DNA of 64,000 bases, taken from assembly GCF_947172395.1 (NCBI RefSeq), contig NC_069085.1, positions 1,768,112-1,832,111 on the forward strand, given 5' to 3'. Positions 12,822 to 24,810 of this stretch are shown here, piece after piece (position 1 is the first letter of the stretch; every line of letters starts with the position of its first letter). The stretch is from Bicyclus anynana (lineage: Eukaryota; Arthropoda; Insecta; Lepidoptera; Nymphalidae). The position numbers and the translations under genes are program-made. The notes beneath the pieces were generated by a model. It saw only the letters and a list, made by a program, of their open reading frames with translations. It was not told where the DNA came from and ran no database searches.

Positions 12822-14721
12822 ATTGTAACACAATCAAATAATATTTCAGTGATAACATAGGTATTTATATAGGTAGGTATAGGTATCTGAATACAATATG
12901 TATTACGACTCTACATTGAGTAACAAAGAGTGCAGTCGGTCCTTGTATTAGGATAGAAGGACTAAATTTGTCAACCTAAGCACACGGTAATTTGGTAATT
13001 TAGAAATTCGAAAACCATAAGAAAAAATACTTCATTAGTAGATACGGTAACTGTGTACTAGTGTCAATAAAAATGATGATGAACAATGTATAAAATCATT
13101 TGATATTCGCTTTCACCCTTAACTTGGGCCAAACAATTTTTGCAAGCACCATCCGAATCCCCACAATCAGACACGTTAAATGATCAACTGAGATTATGCG
13201 ACGGATCTTACGCTCTATCGACAATCAAAAGGTATTTAATTTAAAGGGGGCCCACATTGAGGGATATGAATAAAATTGTCGCGCAAAAACTCCGACGGTT
13301 TTGTCTATTGACGTCGTTATTTGGTAATTGAATTAGCGATTCAGTCGTGTGGATTGCCTTGCTACTTCTAGTGACGTCTTGTAGAACGTAAGATGCAGAT
13401 AATTAAATATTTTTGAATCTTTACCTATTTATTTTATTAAATGCTACAAAAAAAACTAATTTTATTTTGGTTAAACTTTAAAGCTTTAAAGTAGGTATAC
13501 CTAACATGACAAGATAAATTAAATTTATATATAAATCGTTTAATGCCAAACAAATTTAAAAGCAGTAAAGAAAGTCTATTTTATCTGTAACAGGTACGGA
13601 AGGCTGAATCAACAAAGAAGAGACGATTTGATATAGATGGATCGTGAGAAGAAAACTTCCCTAATCACCTTAAGCTTGTTGGTTTCTGATGGTAGTGCCT
13701 ATCGTTAATGGAACCTCAACAGCGTCACCGAGGGTTTTGGGCGAATGCAGAAGCTTCGCTTCAACCACCTGAAACTTGATTTATTCTTCCAACAGATATT
13801 TACTTAGATGTAAAGAAATAACATAACGTAGTTTTATATATTTTCTCAAACTCCTGTCGATGAGGTGTTAAAATCAAAAGCATTAAGTACTTAATACAAA
13901 AATAAAATCATAGGTAAACCCTACTATAAAACTTAGATGTTTTCTTTGGGGACATCATCAATGACTAACAGATGTGTATGCTCCTTAAGTAGATAGAATT
14001 TGTCTATTGTCCTTATAAATTAATTTTCTTTGTAAATTTCTGTAATCTTCGTTTTAAATTTAATATTATAATTAGATTTAGCAATTAATTTTAGATGTAA
14101 TTTGGAGAATGAGCGTCGACTTGCCAACAAACAGGTTGCCGGTTGCTGAAAGAATAGAGTAAAAAATAATAATAGGTATATTAAGGCTAAAGTAAAAACC
14201 CTATCTTTCATAGATGTCCTTAATGATAGGTATGTTTCCGTAGGAATCTATTGTGAACAAGACAAACGAAATCAGTGGGTAAGTACTTGACAAAAGCACT
14301 CGATACCGAAACAGATTATGCATCAATCGCAGTCCACTCGACGCCACGGCCACTTGCCGCGACCCAACAATCGACATCGATAATCGTGAGCGTGCCACAG
14401 CACTACTGTGAGAAAAGCAAACACGTGGTCGCTTGACATACAGGATGTTTGGAAAATGAGATTACAGTCAACGGTTTCCTCTGGAAAATTTTTAAATAGT
14501 GTTGTAGACTGAGAAAGCCAGATTTACCTTCCTACCTATCTCATTTTATACAAGCTCAAAGTTTGTCATTGCATGCTTCTACCATAGGTAAGTACCTACC
14601 TACCTATTTACGATAGCGAATTCTGGAGTTTGGACCTTGGCGGCTTTGGTAGGTAGCAGATTCCGAGGGTTCCAAGACTCTCTAGCTTTTGCAGATCCTC
14701 TAGCTTTTGCAGGCTCTAGAC
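12822..14721. other. Intergenic DNA, nothing recognised
   Basis: No exon-like composition. Short minus-strand open frames at 14020-14398 are not supported by any domain. TACAGGATGTTTGG at 14440 resembles a terminus of dispersed DNA transposons but has no visible partner. Confidence 0.45.
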
Positions 14722-14866
14722 CGGTGGCGTGCACTTCATACATGCATTAAAGTACTGCATACCCTTAGCGTTGTTTTATTAATGCTTATTAAATGAATAT
14801 TTTCCCAGTTTGGTTAATTTTTCTTACTAGTGCATACCCTGATCGACAACCACACGCACGCCACTG
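14722..14866 (+). mobile_element. hAT-like MITE
   Basis: Ends are inverted: CGGTGGCGTGC at the left and GCACGCCACTG at the right. Flanking 8-mers CTCTAGAC (14714-14721) and CTCTATAG (14867-14874) match at 6 of 8 positions, consistent with an old 8-bp target duplication as in hAT elements. The interior (CTTCATACATGCATTAAAG, ACTGCATACCC) is repeated in reverse at 61862-62020. Confidence 0.75.
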
Positions 14867-16079
14867 CTCTATAGGAATTGGAGCTTCGGATGTCTTGAAA
14901 TTTTTATCCAACCATTCTAAATAGCTGACTATAGTATCTTTCTACAACAACAACCGCATTGCCTAAACTATTAGGTATTGGACTTAGCTAATATTTTTAT
15001 TATTTACCTCCGTACCTATAGGATATGGGATACGGAGTACCACAATGCTGAACTCAGTCTGTGATATTAGTTACTTATTTATTTAAGTAAAAAATATATA
15101 TTAGGTACAATAATAATTATAATAAGAAGTAGGTACCTACCTCTTTACCAAAGAGGCAAAGAGTTTTATTGGCAAACACAAAAATACGCGTAACGCGGTA
15201 GTCATTTAAATAACGATAAATCAGAAGCAACGATATCATTTACATAGTTATAATACACAATAATATAATGTAATGAAAAAATATGAATAAATAAGTAGGT
15301 ATAATATCGTTTTGCATGTCCTTTAAATCGAACAAACCGTCGATTCCACGGTTTCGATTTGGAGACAAAACTAATAATTTCACTTCACTAGCTCACGCAT
15401 GATACGCCCAGTAGTACAATAGCGAACAATCAAAAAAAATATCGATTTAAAATGCATCAAAATTTCATCGATTTACATTAAAATGCCTATCTCTAACGGA
15501 TTTGCACGGAATACAAAATAGTGCACAATGCGAAACAAATTCGAAAATCGATTCGTCAGATCCATTACCATATTTTTTGGTTGAGAATAGATTCGATTTT
15601 TGATGCATTTGTTAGCGAATTTATGTTAATATTTCAGCTTTTTATCGGTTGCTTTGTTGCTTTGGATCTAACAATAGGTTATACATGTTGAATATATTAC
15701 ATAGGTATCTATGGCAATTTAGTATAGGTATAGTTCGTTAACCTGCCTACAACTCTTTTTGTACATATAGATAATATACTCAGAAAATTATTATTATTAT
15801 TTTAAATTAAGAAAAAATAAAAATAAATTATAATACATTTTTGTGCCAATAAATTAAATAAGAAATAATATATGCTGTAATCATATCATATAAAATGGAC
15901 ACTTAAATTAAATAGACAAACAATAAAGTTAAGAAGGTACAATATTAAAATCTCTTTATATTTTTGCGAGGTTTCTAAAATTCAGAGGTTTGTTAAACTC
16001 TATGAACTAAAAACTGTTAAACAGTTTTCCATTGTTTTTTTATCAAATGATAAGGTAACTTAAACCGAAAGACCGTAAC
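14867..16079. other. AT-rich intergenic DNA, nothing recognised
   Basis: Contains several AATCGATTT/ATCGAT motifs at about 15340-15600 but no gene or clear repeat. Confidence 0.45.
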
Positions 16080-16083
16080 ATCT

Positions 16084-16545
16084 CGTTGAAAACAAAGATA
16101 AAACTCGTTCGTACACTCGTCTTTTCCATCTTTCTCTATGAAATTGAGACGTGGACCCTAAAATCTGTAGACCGCAAAAGGATTGATGCTTTCGAGATGT
16201 GATCTTGGAGGAAAATGCTCCGGATTCCATGGACTGCATTTCAGACTAATGCATCTATACTTGCCCAACTCAAAGTTAAAATAAAACTCTCTGTCATATG
16301 CCAGGAACGGCGGAGATAATCTAGAAAAATTTGTTATTACTGGCAAGGTGAAAGGATAAAGACCGCGGGGGCGCAACCCGATGCGTTGGTCCGACCAGGT
16401 CCGCACTACACTCGAGTCCACAGTTTACGATGCTCTTCGCGTAGCCGGAAATAGGAAAAATGGCATAACATCCTAAGGAGAAGGATCAGAGATGGAGGTG
16501 GTCACGACTCTCACACATGAGGATTACGACTCACGGAGATTTATA
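16084..16545 (+). pseudogene. RTE-class LINE reverse transcriptase C-terminal relic
   Basis: Translation from about 16141 gives the C-terminal RTE motif series EIETWTLKSVDRKRIDAFEM, then RKMLRIPWTAFQTNASILAQ. After a frame break it continues with a stretch equivalent to a PRGRNPMRWSDQVRT-type motif. These are the conserved ETWTLK..RRIDAFEMWCWRR..LRIPWT features that follow the polymerase domain in RTE/BovB-type non-LTR elements. A TGA replaces the expected Trp codon after FEM, a TAA ends the next segment, and one or more frameshifts follow. It is therefore a dead fragment lacking endonuclease and the catalytic polymerase part. Confidence 0.85.
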
Positions 16546-17029
16546 TATCTAGGTATATACTATTCATATTAAATTAAATTGAACGTAGAATTGGACTAGG
16601 TAAGGGTAGATTTGTGCGTTTTTTCATAAAAATATTGTACCAATAGAATTAAGTTACGCCGTGCGATGCCATTAGGACGCCAAGACGACAAATTAGGTGG
16701 TATTAAATAAAATAAGATATTCACATACAACCGGAGAAGTAGGTACCTACCTCAATTTTACGGTTCAGTTGAGTCAAGTGTAAAGTCACTTTAAATGTAG
16801 CTAATTTATTTATGCTTATCACTTTATCAATAAGCAAATTTGTAACGGTTTGTTAAATTCAGTTGTTAATGCTACAATCGCATTTGAATTACAGTAGCGA
16901 AGCAATAAAATCGTACCTGCGTACACATGTTACAAAATCTACATGAGTATAGCCTGTAAAGCATTCTAAAATTGGCTTGTCCGCGTCCCCATATGCAAAA
17001 ATCATTTAGCAACATTTAAATTTCTTTTA

Positions 17030-17330
17030 TTAGTAGGCACATGTACTGAGCGGTGCGAATCGATGAATAGATATTTTTTCATTGGCGATAAAAATTGTAT
17101 GGTGCAGCAGTTAATTTGCGTATGGCGCATTGTAGACCGCATTGTGACGTTGGAAACACCTTCCACAGTATGGGGCGCGACCCAGTGCCCTGTCACCGAC
17201 ATTTCACATAACGTCACATTTTACAATTCAATTATCGAACACGATTGTGCCATTCATAAACATTTTTTAAACGGCCTTGCATTTTTCGATGGTGATGCAA
17301 ATTTTGGTCTACCCATTTAAATTTGAAAAG
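17030..17330. promoter_or_regulatory. Candidate regulatory island upstream of the Sox gene
   Basis: GC-richer than its surroundings, with GCATTGT twice (about 17127 and 17138), TGACG, CATAACGTCAC and an ATGCAAAT octamer-like motif (about 17296). An 85-codon frame crosses it on the plus strand and a 71-codon frame on the minus strand, neither with a recognisable domain. Sox and POU sites would fit an enhancer of a SoxB gene, but only conservation or chromatin data could establish this. Confidence 0.3.
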
Positions 17331-19139
17331 AGACAATTCGCCAGAAATTCGTACTTCGTATCGATAACCAATTTGCATGTTCTGCATTGTCCTGTTATTG
17401 GATCATATTATGGTTGATAGACGTATGATAATTTTACTTAAAGATTTTGATTGTATCTTTAACCGTTAGTAGGCACTGTAGAGTCGAAAACTTAGTCCCC
17501 CATTCTTGCTTTGCGTGGATCAATACTCAAATGTTATTCTTCAATCTAGTTTCCGTTATGATATCTATTGATGTGAAAATTTTTCAATATTTCTTTGTAT
17601 GGAACGCCTCTTGACCTCTTATTATAACCGTCTTTTATGTGTCAGATATTGCAATGTTATTTTATTCTCCTTGCATGTCGTGTGAAAACGATATCTCTGC
17701 GCATGCAAATTGAGTTTTCTAACTTTTAGTTGTTATAGCCGAAGTTGATTTTATTAAAAAAATAAAATGTATCAAGAAACCTATTCAGTTTCATGAGAAA
17801 TGTGTCACTAATATCGTTGATTGGACTTAGTTGTTTATAATATTATGAAGGATTTAAAGGTACAATGTGGAAATATAAAAAATTCTTCCAGGTAGGAGTA
17901 TTTCTACTTACTTCCAGTTTTGTTCGTCCAGTTGGACTCAATTATCACTGTATCTCAATTATCAAGTCCTAACTGGTAAGTTCAAAATCTACCCGAGTTA
18001 AATAGCTTCTAATTTCGTTTAGATAAGGCCAAAGTTATTATAGCATTTATGAACTTTTATCATTAAATATTGAAATTATGAATATCTAGTTTTACAGTAC
18101 CTAATAAGTAACAGGTTATCCGGGTAGCCCACCTGATAGTTAGTGGAAACAATGGTCTATAATATAAACATAGTAAAATTCAAAGAACTCATGCTATAAA
18201 GTGCTATGCTGTATCCCTCAACTCGAAGCTCGTGTAATAGGTACTAAGTCTTACATGTCTGTAATTACACCCTCAATCCTTCTACACTCTTTACACTAGA
18301 ACACATCTATACTTCTTGGCAGCAGAAATAATCATAATGGTAGTAGGTACGTCCCTTAAAGAGATCTGTCACTAAAAGCTCTACATCTACTTATATTATA
18401 GTACCCATTGTTTTATTTGTTATTAAAACATAAACTATCTGTATATTTTACTATATCTTTATCTAGTAGGTATTCATATAGACTTTTGTTATATGTAATT
18501 TGGCATATGGAGTTATTTATAATTGTTTAAATCTTGATCTACTAACAATTTAGTATATATCTAAAACAATCAAGGGAAATGTAGCAGTTATGTTACATAG
18601 CTTAACACAAACGAAGGAACAGATATCATAAGTTAACTTGGGCTATTTTTTCAAGTAATATTCAAACGATTTCGTCCAGAAGAATCATAACAATGAGGTT
18701 ACCCTTGGTTTGGTTTTTTGACCAGTACCAGACCAATAGTAAAAATAAATATATAACAACTATGTCTCAAGCTTGGCTTTGTTAATATTATAAATATATA
18801 ATTTATTTGTTTCTTAAATAACTAAATAGCTAATGATTTTCGATACATCTTTTTAAATTTAACTTGATTAACATACAAAATATATTAACGTAAGATCCAA
18901 TTAGTATTTTAATTGAGTAATCTACAGTGTATTAAATTAATTAGAATAATAATGGTTAATTATTATCCAAACATGAAAAGCTGTGAACCATAACAAATAA
19001 AATTTTAATATATCTGTATTCCAGAGTGAAAATACAAGACAAAATTACCATCTTACTAATAACTTAAGCTATAGAAGACAAAAGACGTCTAAGATGTAAC
19101 TATAAAATATTAATGTAATATTATATTTATTCATTCAGG
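17331..19139. other. AT-rich upstream region, nothing recognised
   Basis: No gene, SINE or LINE recognised between the candidate upstream island and the promoter. Confidence 0.45.
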
Positions 19140-19475
19140 ACTTCAGACAAAACGAGGAGCATCTAACAAAGCGCGGAGACCACGCCGCGCAATACGCGCA
19201 ACCAATTTGCATTGTGACTTGGCTGGTAAACGCTTAAATTCTTATTTTGAATTCCGAACAGTTGGTCTCCTTCTGCATAATAACATCCGTAAGGCAATGG
19301 CAGTTGCTTGGCCAATCGGCGTGGCCCGTTGGTTTTCGTGGGCGTATTGGCGCGCTCTGATTGGCGGAGCGTCGCAGGTTTATCACTCGATTTGTTCGCA
19401 GCGCCGTCACCACAGTCGCGCCGCACGATTGTCGATTGTCGCGCCATTGTGTGGAGCGGCGTACGTATGACGGTC
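19140..19475 (+). promoter_or_regulatory. CpG-rich proximal promoter region of the Sox gene
   Basis: This is the longest CpG-rich stretch upstream of the coding exons. It holds one CCAAT box (19312-19316) and two inverted ones, ATTGG (19346-19350 and 19360-19364), in 53 bp. It lies just upstream of the proposed start site. Several overlapping open frames on both strands are best explained by the low stop-codon density of GC-rich DNA. Confidence 0.5.
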
Positions 19476-19577
19476 GTACTGATTCGCGATACGTGTTTTT
19501 ATCGATAACAATAATTGGGCTATTATGTTATGAATTAAGACAATACAGTAATTATACAGTTTTGTTTGTATTGAGTT

Positions 19578-19583
19578 TCATTC
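19578..19583 (+). promoter_or_regulatory. Candidate initiator (TCATTC)
   Basis: TCATTC fits the arthropod initiator consensus TCAKTY, placing +1 at the A at 19580. A weak TATA-like TTATACA lies at about -28, and AGTGCA at +28 is only a partial downstream promoter element match. The site is chosen because it sits shortly upstream of the predicted first exon donor. Confidence 0.4.
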
Positions 19584-19706
19584 CAGTGTTAGCAGTTTTC
19601 GTGTAAAGTGCAAGCGAACTTGAGCAAAGTTTCTTTTCAACGACGTGTTTCAAGAACTCACGGTGGATCTAGAGTTGCACCAGCGTGCCAGCGGTCACTT
19701 GATGAG
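19580..19706 (+). other. Predicted exon 1 (5' UTR plus start codon) of the Sox gene
   Basis: The segment is less AT-rich than what follows and contains no ATG until 19702. It ends GATGAG at a good donor (GTAAAA from 19707). Splicing to the strong acceptor TTCCTTGTCTCCAG at 32077 puts ATG-AG in frame with the Sox coding exon. The 5' limit is an estimate from the initiator motif. Confidence 0.5.
19702..19706 (+). CDS. Sox21b: Sox21b-like start: five-base coding part of exon 1
   Basis: ATG (19702-19704) plus AG (19705-19706) complete a serine codon with the T at 32078, giving MSAAGAMCERSG across the junction (phase 2 intron). It is the first ATG in the predicted exon, but its context (CTTG before ATG) is weak. 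Met7, encoded by the ATG at 32091 with a G at -3, is an alternative start in the same frame. Exon 1 as a whole is inferred from sequence; a transcript could use another upstream exon. Confidence 0.5.
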
Positions 19707-20339
19707 GTAAAACACTTCAAAACAAGATCTATTACTGTTGCGAGCATGTTTTTTTAGTCATTTACATTATTCACGCCCATCGTTCAAACTCTATTGGGAG
19801 TCAACGAACTTGCAAGTAGTTTTAAGACGAACTTCTATGGTTTCTGACTTATTTGAGTGTCTGGTTCTATTATTATTTTTTGATTATTTTGCATTTTATT
19901 GTTACCTAATGAAATCTAACACTAAGTACTTACAGTTATTATGTTCATGGGTAATAAGATGCAAGTTAAAGAATCTTGAACTTGAAGAGCAGTGTTTTTA
20001 TTCATAGATAGATAAAATCCTCATAACTATCTAGGTACTTGCGCATGGCAGTATCCTAGCGTACCTAAAGGATGAACAATCGATTCTATTTATGTAGGTA
20101 TTTTCCTATGAATGCTCGTAACTACTTAGGTAAATAATGCGTAGTAACGTCAATCCTAAAGGTTGTATTTTTCTATTCTCCTGATAAAAACTTTTAGGCA
20201 AATTGACGCCTAAACTATATTACCTATGTATCAACTATGAAGGTAGGTACTTACCTACGTACCATAGTATAACAAATCCAAGAAGATTAGGTAGGTAGGT
20301 ACCTACCTATTTTTTGTAAAATTTCTTCTAAGAAATTTT

Positions 20340-20480
20340 TAGCCCGACGTTGGCAAGTCGGTGACTTCCTCATAGAGCAAGTTAAGCCGTCGGTTCCGAC
20401 CTTTATCATTATCATCTGGTGGTTCATAAAGCATTTAAAACCATTATCCTAAGCTCGCTAACTCGCACGGCGGTACCTAC
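20340..20480 (+). repeat. SINE family C relic
   Basis: GCAAGTTAAGCCGTCGGTTC and TTATCATTATCATCTGGTGG match the family C phrases GAGAGCACGTTAAGCCGTC and CATTATCATTAACATCTGATA found at 47455-47692 and 21384-21730. The tRNA-like head is lost. Confidence 0.6.
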
Positions 20481-20707
20481 CTACCATATTCTGCTTAGTG
20501 CTTGTGAAAATGGATTCTTATTAGATTTCGGTTAATTAGGAATGGAGGTAGTACATCCATCTACTAGCTTGTCTATAGATGGTAGAGTAGTATTTAATCG
20601 TTGATTAAAAGGTACCTAGGGTAAGGTACCCAGTAGTCAGCCCTTTTAGTAATAAATTCAAATTGATGCATTTGTGTTTTAAATATTAAACACTATACCT
20701 ACCTTAA

Positions 20708-21000
20708 ATAATTTTTTTTTTTTTTTATTATTTAATTTTTCAAAGAAATCAATAAAATAATATATAATTATGTTAAAATTATAGATAAAATCAACAAAAA
20801 ACAATAACAACATATTAAGCAACTGAATGAAATGAAATCAATGAAAAAGTAAATTATATCACAAAAGAAACATTATTTTTATTTTATCAAAAAATAAAAA
20901 TTCACCACAAATACCTACCTAATAAGAAAATAGACAAAAAACTTACCTAAAATAAAAAAGGCGTTTCCTTAGCAAAACATTGTAAAATGCCTATTAGACA
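20708..21000. other. T-run and A-rich stretch in intron 1
   Basis: Homopolymer T followed by very AT-rich DNA. Nothing else recognised. Confidence 0.5.
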
Positions 21001-21206
21001 ACAATTAGACGAGGATTCGATCAAACGCTATTTCAAAGGTGTACGTACATAAACTTCAACACTATTTACAGGAAAATAATGTCTGTAAAGGTTGACTATT
21101 GGTGCGGGGCTGACTATTGGGTCCTTTACCCTATCTATAAGATGCTATACTACGTATCTACTGTTAGGTAGATGCCTATAGGTAGGTAGGTATCTACAAA
21201 AAAAGG

Positions 21207-21259
21207 AAGTCTAAAAAACAAAGTCTAATGTGGTCCATTAGACTTTGTTTTTTAGACTT
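21207..21259. repeat. Perfect hairpin: 24-bp arms, 5-nt loop
   Basis: Arms 21207-21230 (starts AAGTCTAAAAAACAAAG) and 21236-21259 (ends TTGTTTTTTAGACTT) are exact reverse complements around TGGTC. The pairing stops abruptly at both ends and no target duplication is evident. Confidence 0.9.
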
Positions 21260-21383
21260 ATCCTTAAATACTTAATAAATTATGGAAAATTAAGTCTTAA
21301 TAGCGCTTATTTGTTCTAGAGCTAGCAAAGATAGGTCAAAATGTCAGATATATTTGAAAAGTCACAAAGTAATAAGTAATAAC

Positions 21384-21730
21384 TGCGTCATTGATCCAGT
21401 GGTTACCCTAGTGGCTTTGGTTCACGAGTTCCTAGGTTCGAGTCCTGGGTCGGGCTATGAAATATTGAGCTTTTCTGTTTAAGAAATTTCAGTAACGATT
21501 CTTAATATTGAGTAGGTACAGAAGTTGGTTGTGTTAACAAATCCGCCGGTATCGGTCATTATCATTAACATCTGATAGTAGTTGACAATTGATAAGGAAT
21601 TAAACATTATCACCCAAAACCCGCCATCCTGCTTTAAAGCAGCGTGGTGGGTCTAAGCTCCATAACCGTTCTCCTATAAGGAGGAAAGTCTGGCCTTATA
21701 GTGAGTCGGTTCAAATAGGCTGCATCATGA
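21384..21730 (+). repeat. SINE family C copy
   Basis: The tRNA-like head has a clear B box region (AGGTTCGAGTCCTGGGTCG) with GATCCAGTGGTTACCCTAG upstream. The body carries CATTAACATCTGATAGT, GTGGGTCTAAGCTCCATAAC and TCCTATAAGGAGG, ending GTCGGTTCAAATAGGCTGCA. The family recurs at 47455 and 55245, and in pieces at 20340 and 57120. Confidence 0.75.
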
Positions 21731-22477
21731 TAAAATAAAAATAATTAATTCTTAAAAAAAAAGTAGCAAAATTTACCCACCAGCAACACAAAATTAGACC
21801 TTGATTTCGAATTTTGCACTCAAAATCGGCCTTTGGCTTTGTAGTGCAGCAATTAGGCGCTTTTAAGTCCCCTAATGAAGGCACAATCGCCGCAATATTT
21901 ATAGTGGGCCTCATAAAGCCCTTTATAATTTTACACTTTTACAATGGCATTCCTGCTTTGATGTGCCGACGGCTTAGGGTTTATAGGTAGGTTAAGCCAA
22001 ATTAATCTCAGTGATAGGTGCCTATAGGATACCTGTGTACCTACGTACACATCCATAACAATCATTGACCTTTTGAAGTTACCTACTCTTTATTTAGGTG
22101 AAAATTAAAATTGCAGTTTTTGCTTGGTGAAATTGCAATCTAAGATAACTTTAGATAGCCTTATGTAGGTGAGTACCTACTATTATTTAACAACTCGCCT
22201 TACCACTCTTTTGAAAATTAGACTTGTTAAAAATTGCAGTTTAAAAATTGGTATTTTTTGTACAGCTCGTGTGGATTAACTTATACATTCTCTCTATAAT
22301 AATGGCTCAAACAATAATCATTAAATCTAATAGGCGGTACCTACCTACCCATTATGCGTATGTACCTACCTACTCGTGTCTACAAATCATTTGACACTTG
22401 TATGTGTTGATAATATATACACATTACCAATATTGTGATAGTTACGTAGTTTTTATTTTTTTTTTAATAATTCTATC

Positions 22478-22515
22478 AGCGGACGCCCGCGATTTGGTTC
22501 AGGAGAAAATGAGAG
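22478..22515 (+). repeat. Short remnant of the GGACGCCCGCGA repeat
   Basis: ATCAGCGGACGCCCGCGATT matches the start of the repeat at 1783; the rest has decayed or was never inserted. Confidence 0.55.
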
Positions 22516-23193
22516 TAAGGTTTCATCACCGTTTTAACCGGCTTTAAAAAAGGTGGATGTTATCATTTCGTCGGAATCATTTAACCAATTTAAATTTTAC
22601 TAATTAGGTGACTAATAGGTGACCGTGACTATAACTTGAAAAATGACAGATGAAAAAATTAGATTAAGAAAAAGACAGATTAAGATTAACAGACCATATT
22701 TACGTTTAGAAAATGGTCTAAGACAACAACAACCTAGGCCTATCTTCTTTAAGACTATACCGCCTTTGTACTTGCCGACAAAAGCGTTTGTAGTTTGTAC
22801 ATAGAATTATCGGCCCTGCTTCAGCTCACTTACGAGTTACGACGCTGTGTTAACTGTTAACTCGGTTATGGTCAAAAATTTAGATAGGCGTATAATAATA
22901 ATTATTTAAACAAAGTAAGTATTCAGACCTTTGGTAGATTAGCAATAATAATGCATTTTCTAAACTAAACTTCGATCTCACAAAAAGAACACTCTAACAC
23001 TCTAAATACCTATCCATAAAAAAATCTGTCTGTCTGTTAATCTTTAACCGGCTAAACTGCTACTGGCTGAATAATTAGTACAGTGATAAATAGGACCTTG
23101 CAACTGAACACTGGCAACTTTTTATCTTGGAAAATCCATGGTAGGTATCTAGGTACCTGCGAGAATAGTAAAAATCAATGAAGTATCTAGTTA

Positions 23194-23800
23194 AGCCTAA
23201 CATAAGGTAGCTACTGTAAACCGATGAGAAGTCCCTTAACAGTCCTTTGTCTTCATCACCAGACCCCTAATGACAGGTGGAACCCCTAGTTACAACAAAT
23301 TAATCTAGCCCAATCACAAGGTAGCTACTGTAACCCGTTAAGGAGTTCCCTTAACTGCCCTTCGTCTTCATCATCAAACCATCATAACTCATTTAGATAT
23401 AAAGTTCTCATCGACACAAATTAATCAAGCCCAAACACAAGGTAGCTGCCGTAAATCATTGAAGAGTTCCCTTGTCTTTGTTTCAGCTCCATAATCAAAT
23501 CGACTCAATGAAATTATAGTGTTTTAAAGTGCTTAATGAAAAAGTTAACATACGTACCTACTAGTCGCCCTCATAATTTTCGAAAATTGCCCTCATCTTA
23601 TCCAGGATCCCATCGACAGATGCTGACATGACATTGGGACCGCCTCAGGAGGACCACCCTTTCAAACAAAAAAATATATTCAAATCGGTTGAGGTGTCTC
23701 CGAGTATTCGTGTAACATACCTACATACACGCCAAACAACATACAGTCGAATTGAGAACCTCCTCCTTTTTTTGAAGTCGTTTAAAAATTAGCTAGGTAT
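23194..23800 (+). repeat. Repeat element with three internal tandem units of about 115 bp
   Basis: Units begin at 23194, 23307 and 23428, each starting AGCC followed by ACAAGGTAGCTACTGTAA-like sequence and later TCCCTTAAC..TCCTTTGTCTTCATCA. The downstream part ends with GTCGAATTGAGAACCTCCTC and TTTTTGAAGTCG, a widespread lepidopteran phrase also found reversed at 27385-27430. The internal array suggests a non-autonomous transposon carrying a minisatellite. Confidence 0.7.
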
Positions 23801-23819
23801 AGATCTCAGAGTAGGTAAT

Positions 23820-24060
23820 TGTCGAGTCGCTAACAAACCGCGGCACAACACGGCCATAAAAGAAAACGATGATGTCCCCCCTAACAGATGCGAACGAGAT
23901 AAATCAATAGTGATAAAAAATTACGAATGTTTCGACTGGCGCGCTGTACCGAGGTGGTAATTGGTTAGACAAAGCCTTTGCGGCGTCTCGCCTCTTAACA
24001 TTTAGCCACAGTAGCTTATTTGTGTAGCGTAGCCTTGTCTGACATGTAAGGGCACTTTTG
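23820..24060. promoter_or_regulatory. Candidate regulatory island in intron 1
   Basis: GC-richer patch with GACAAAGCCTTTGCGG, GGTAATTGGTTAG and ATAAATCAATAG motifs and no recognised repeat. Enhancer function is inferred only from composition and from lying in a SoxB intron. Confidence 0.22.
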
Positions 24061-24241
24061 GATGTTTTGTTTTAGGACTGAAACAGAAGCAGAATTAATT
24101 GATTTGCTGAAAACAATTTTTCAGCCTCTTTGGTCTAGTAGAGTAATAATTGACAGGCCAATCAGATGCCCAATAACCTCCTCCTTGAGTCGTGTGTCGA
24201 GTCGTTGAGGGTGGAAAACCATCACATATGTATAGGTAAAC

Positions 24242-24545
24242 AGTATATGCAAGACGGAGGTCCTGGGTTCGATCTCCGGCTGGACAGACTAAGATTTCTT
24301 GATTGATCCAGGTCCGGCTGATGGAAGGCTGCGGCCATGGCTAGTTACCACCCTACCGGCAAAGATGTACCGCCAAGCGATTAAGCATTATTACGGTGCG
24401 ATGTCGTGTAATAACCGAAGTGGGTGTGGATTTTCTTCCTTCGCCTAACAACTTAACCCGCTTCCATCTTTGATTGCATCTTCACTTACCATCATCAGGC
24501 GATATTGTAATCAAGGGATAACTAGTAAGGAATAAAAAAAAAGAG
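24242..24545 (+). repeat. SINE family A copy, truncated head
   Basis: Contains GACGGAGGTCCTGGGTTCGA (B-box region), GGCTAGTTACCACCCTACCG, GTACCGCCAAGCGATT, GCTTCCATCTTTGATTGCAT and an A-rich tail. The A-box half of the head is absent, and divergence from the copies at 34293 and 58386 is clear. Confidence 0.85.
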
Positions 24546-24736
24546 TAACGCATAAAAAGACTTAGGTAGGTAGGTAAATGTCTTAGAAAGTGCCCTTTAA
24601 GAGCCCTTTGTCCCTCATTCTGATGCGTAGGTGTTAAATATATATTACCACTTCGCTATATATTACCTTGATGGGATGGGATGATGGGTGATAGATTAAA
24701 ACGATGGGTTAATAAAAGCGTTACTTACACCTACTG

Positions 24737-24810
24737 TAAAAACACAGTCTTCAGCACAGAACGCATAATATGTATGTACTATATGTTATGTGCTACATAC
24801 TGTGTTTTTA
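24737..24810. repeat. Small element with 12-bp perfect inverted ends
   Basis: TAAAAACACAGT (24737-24748) and ACTGTGTTTTTA (24799-24810) are exact inverted copies, with a further CATAA/TTATG partial pairing inside. Either a very short MITE or a chance hairpin. Confidence 0.55.
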
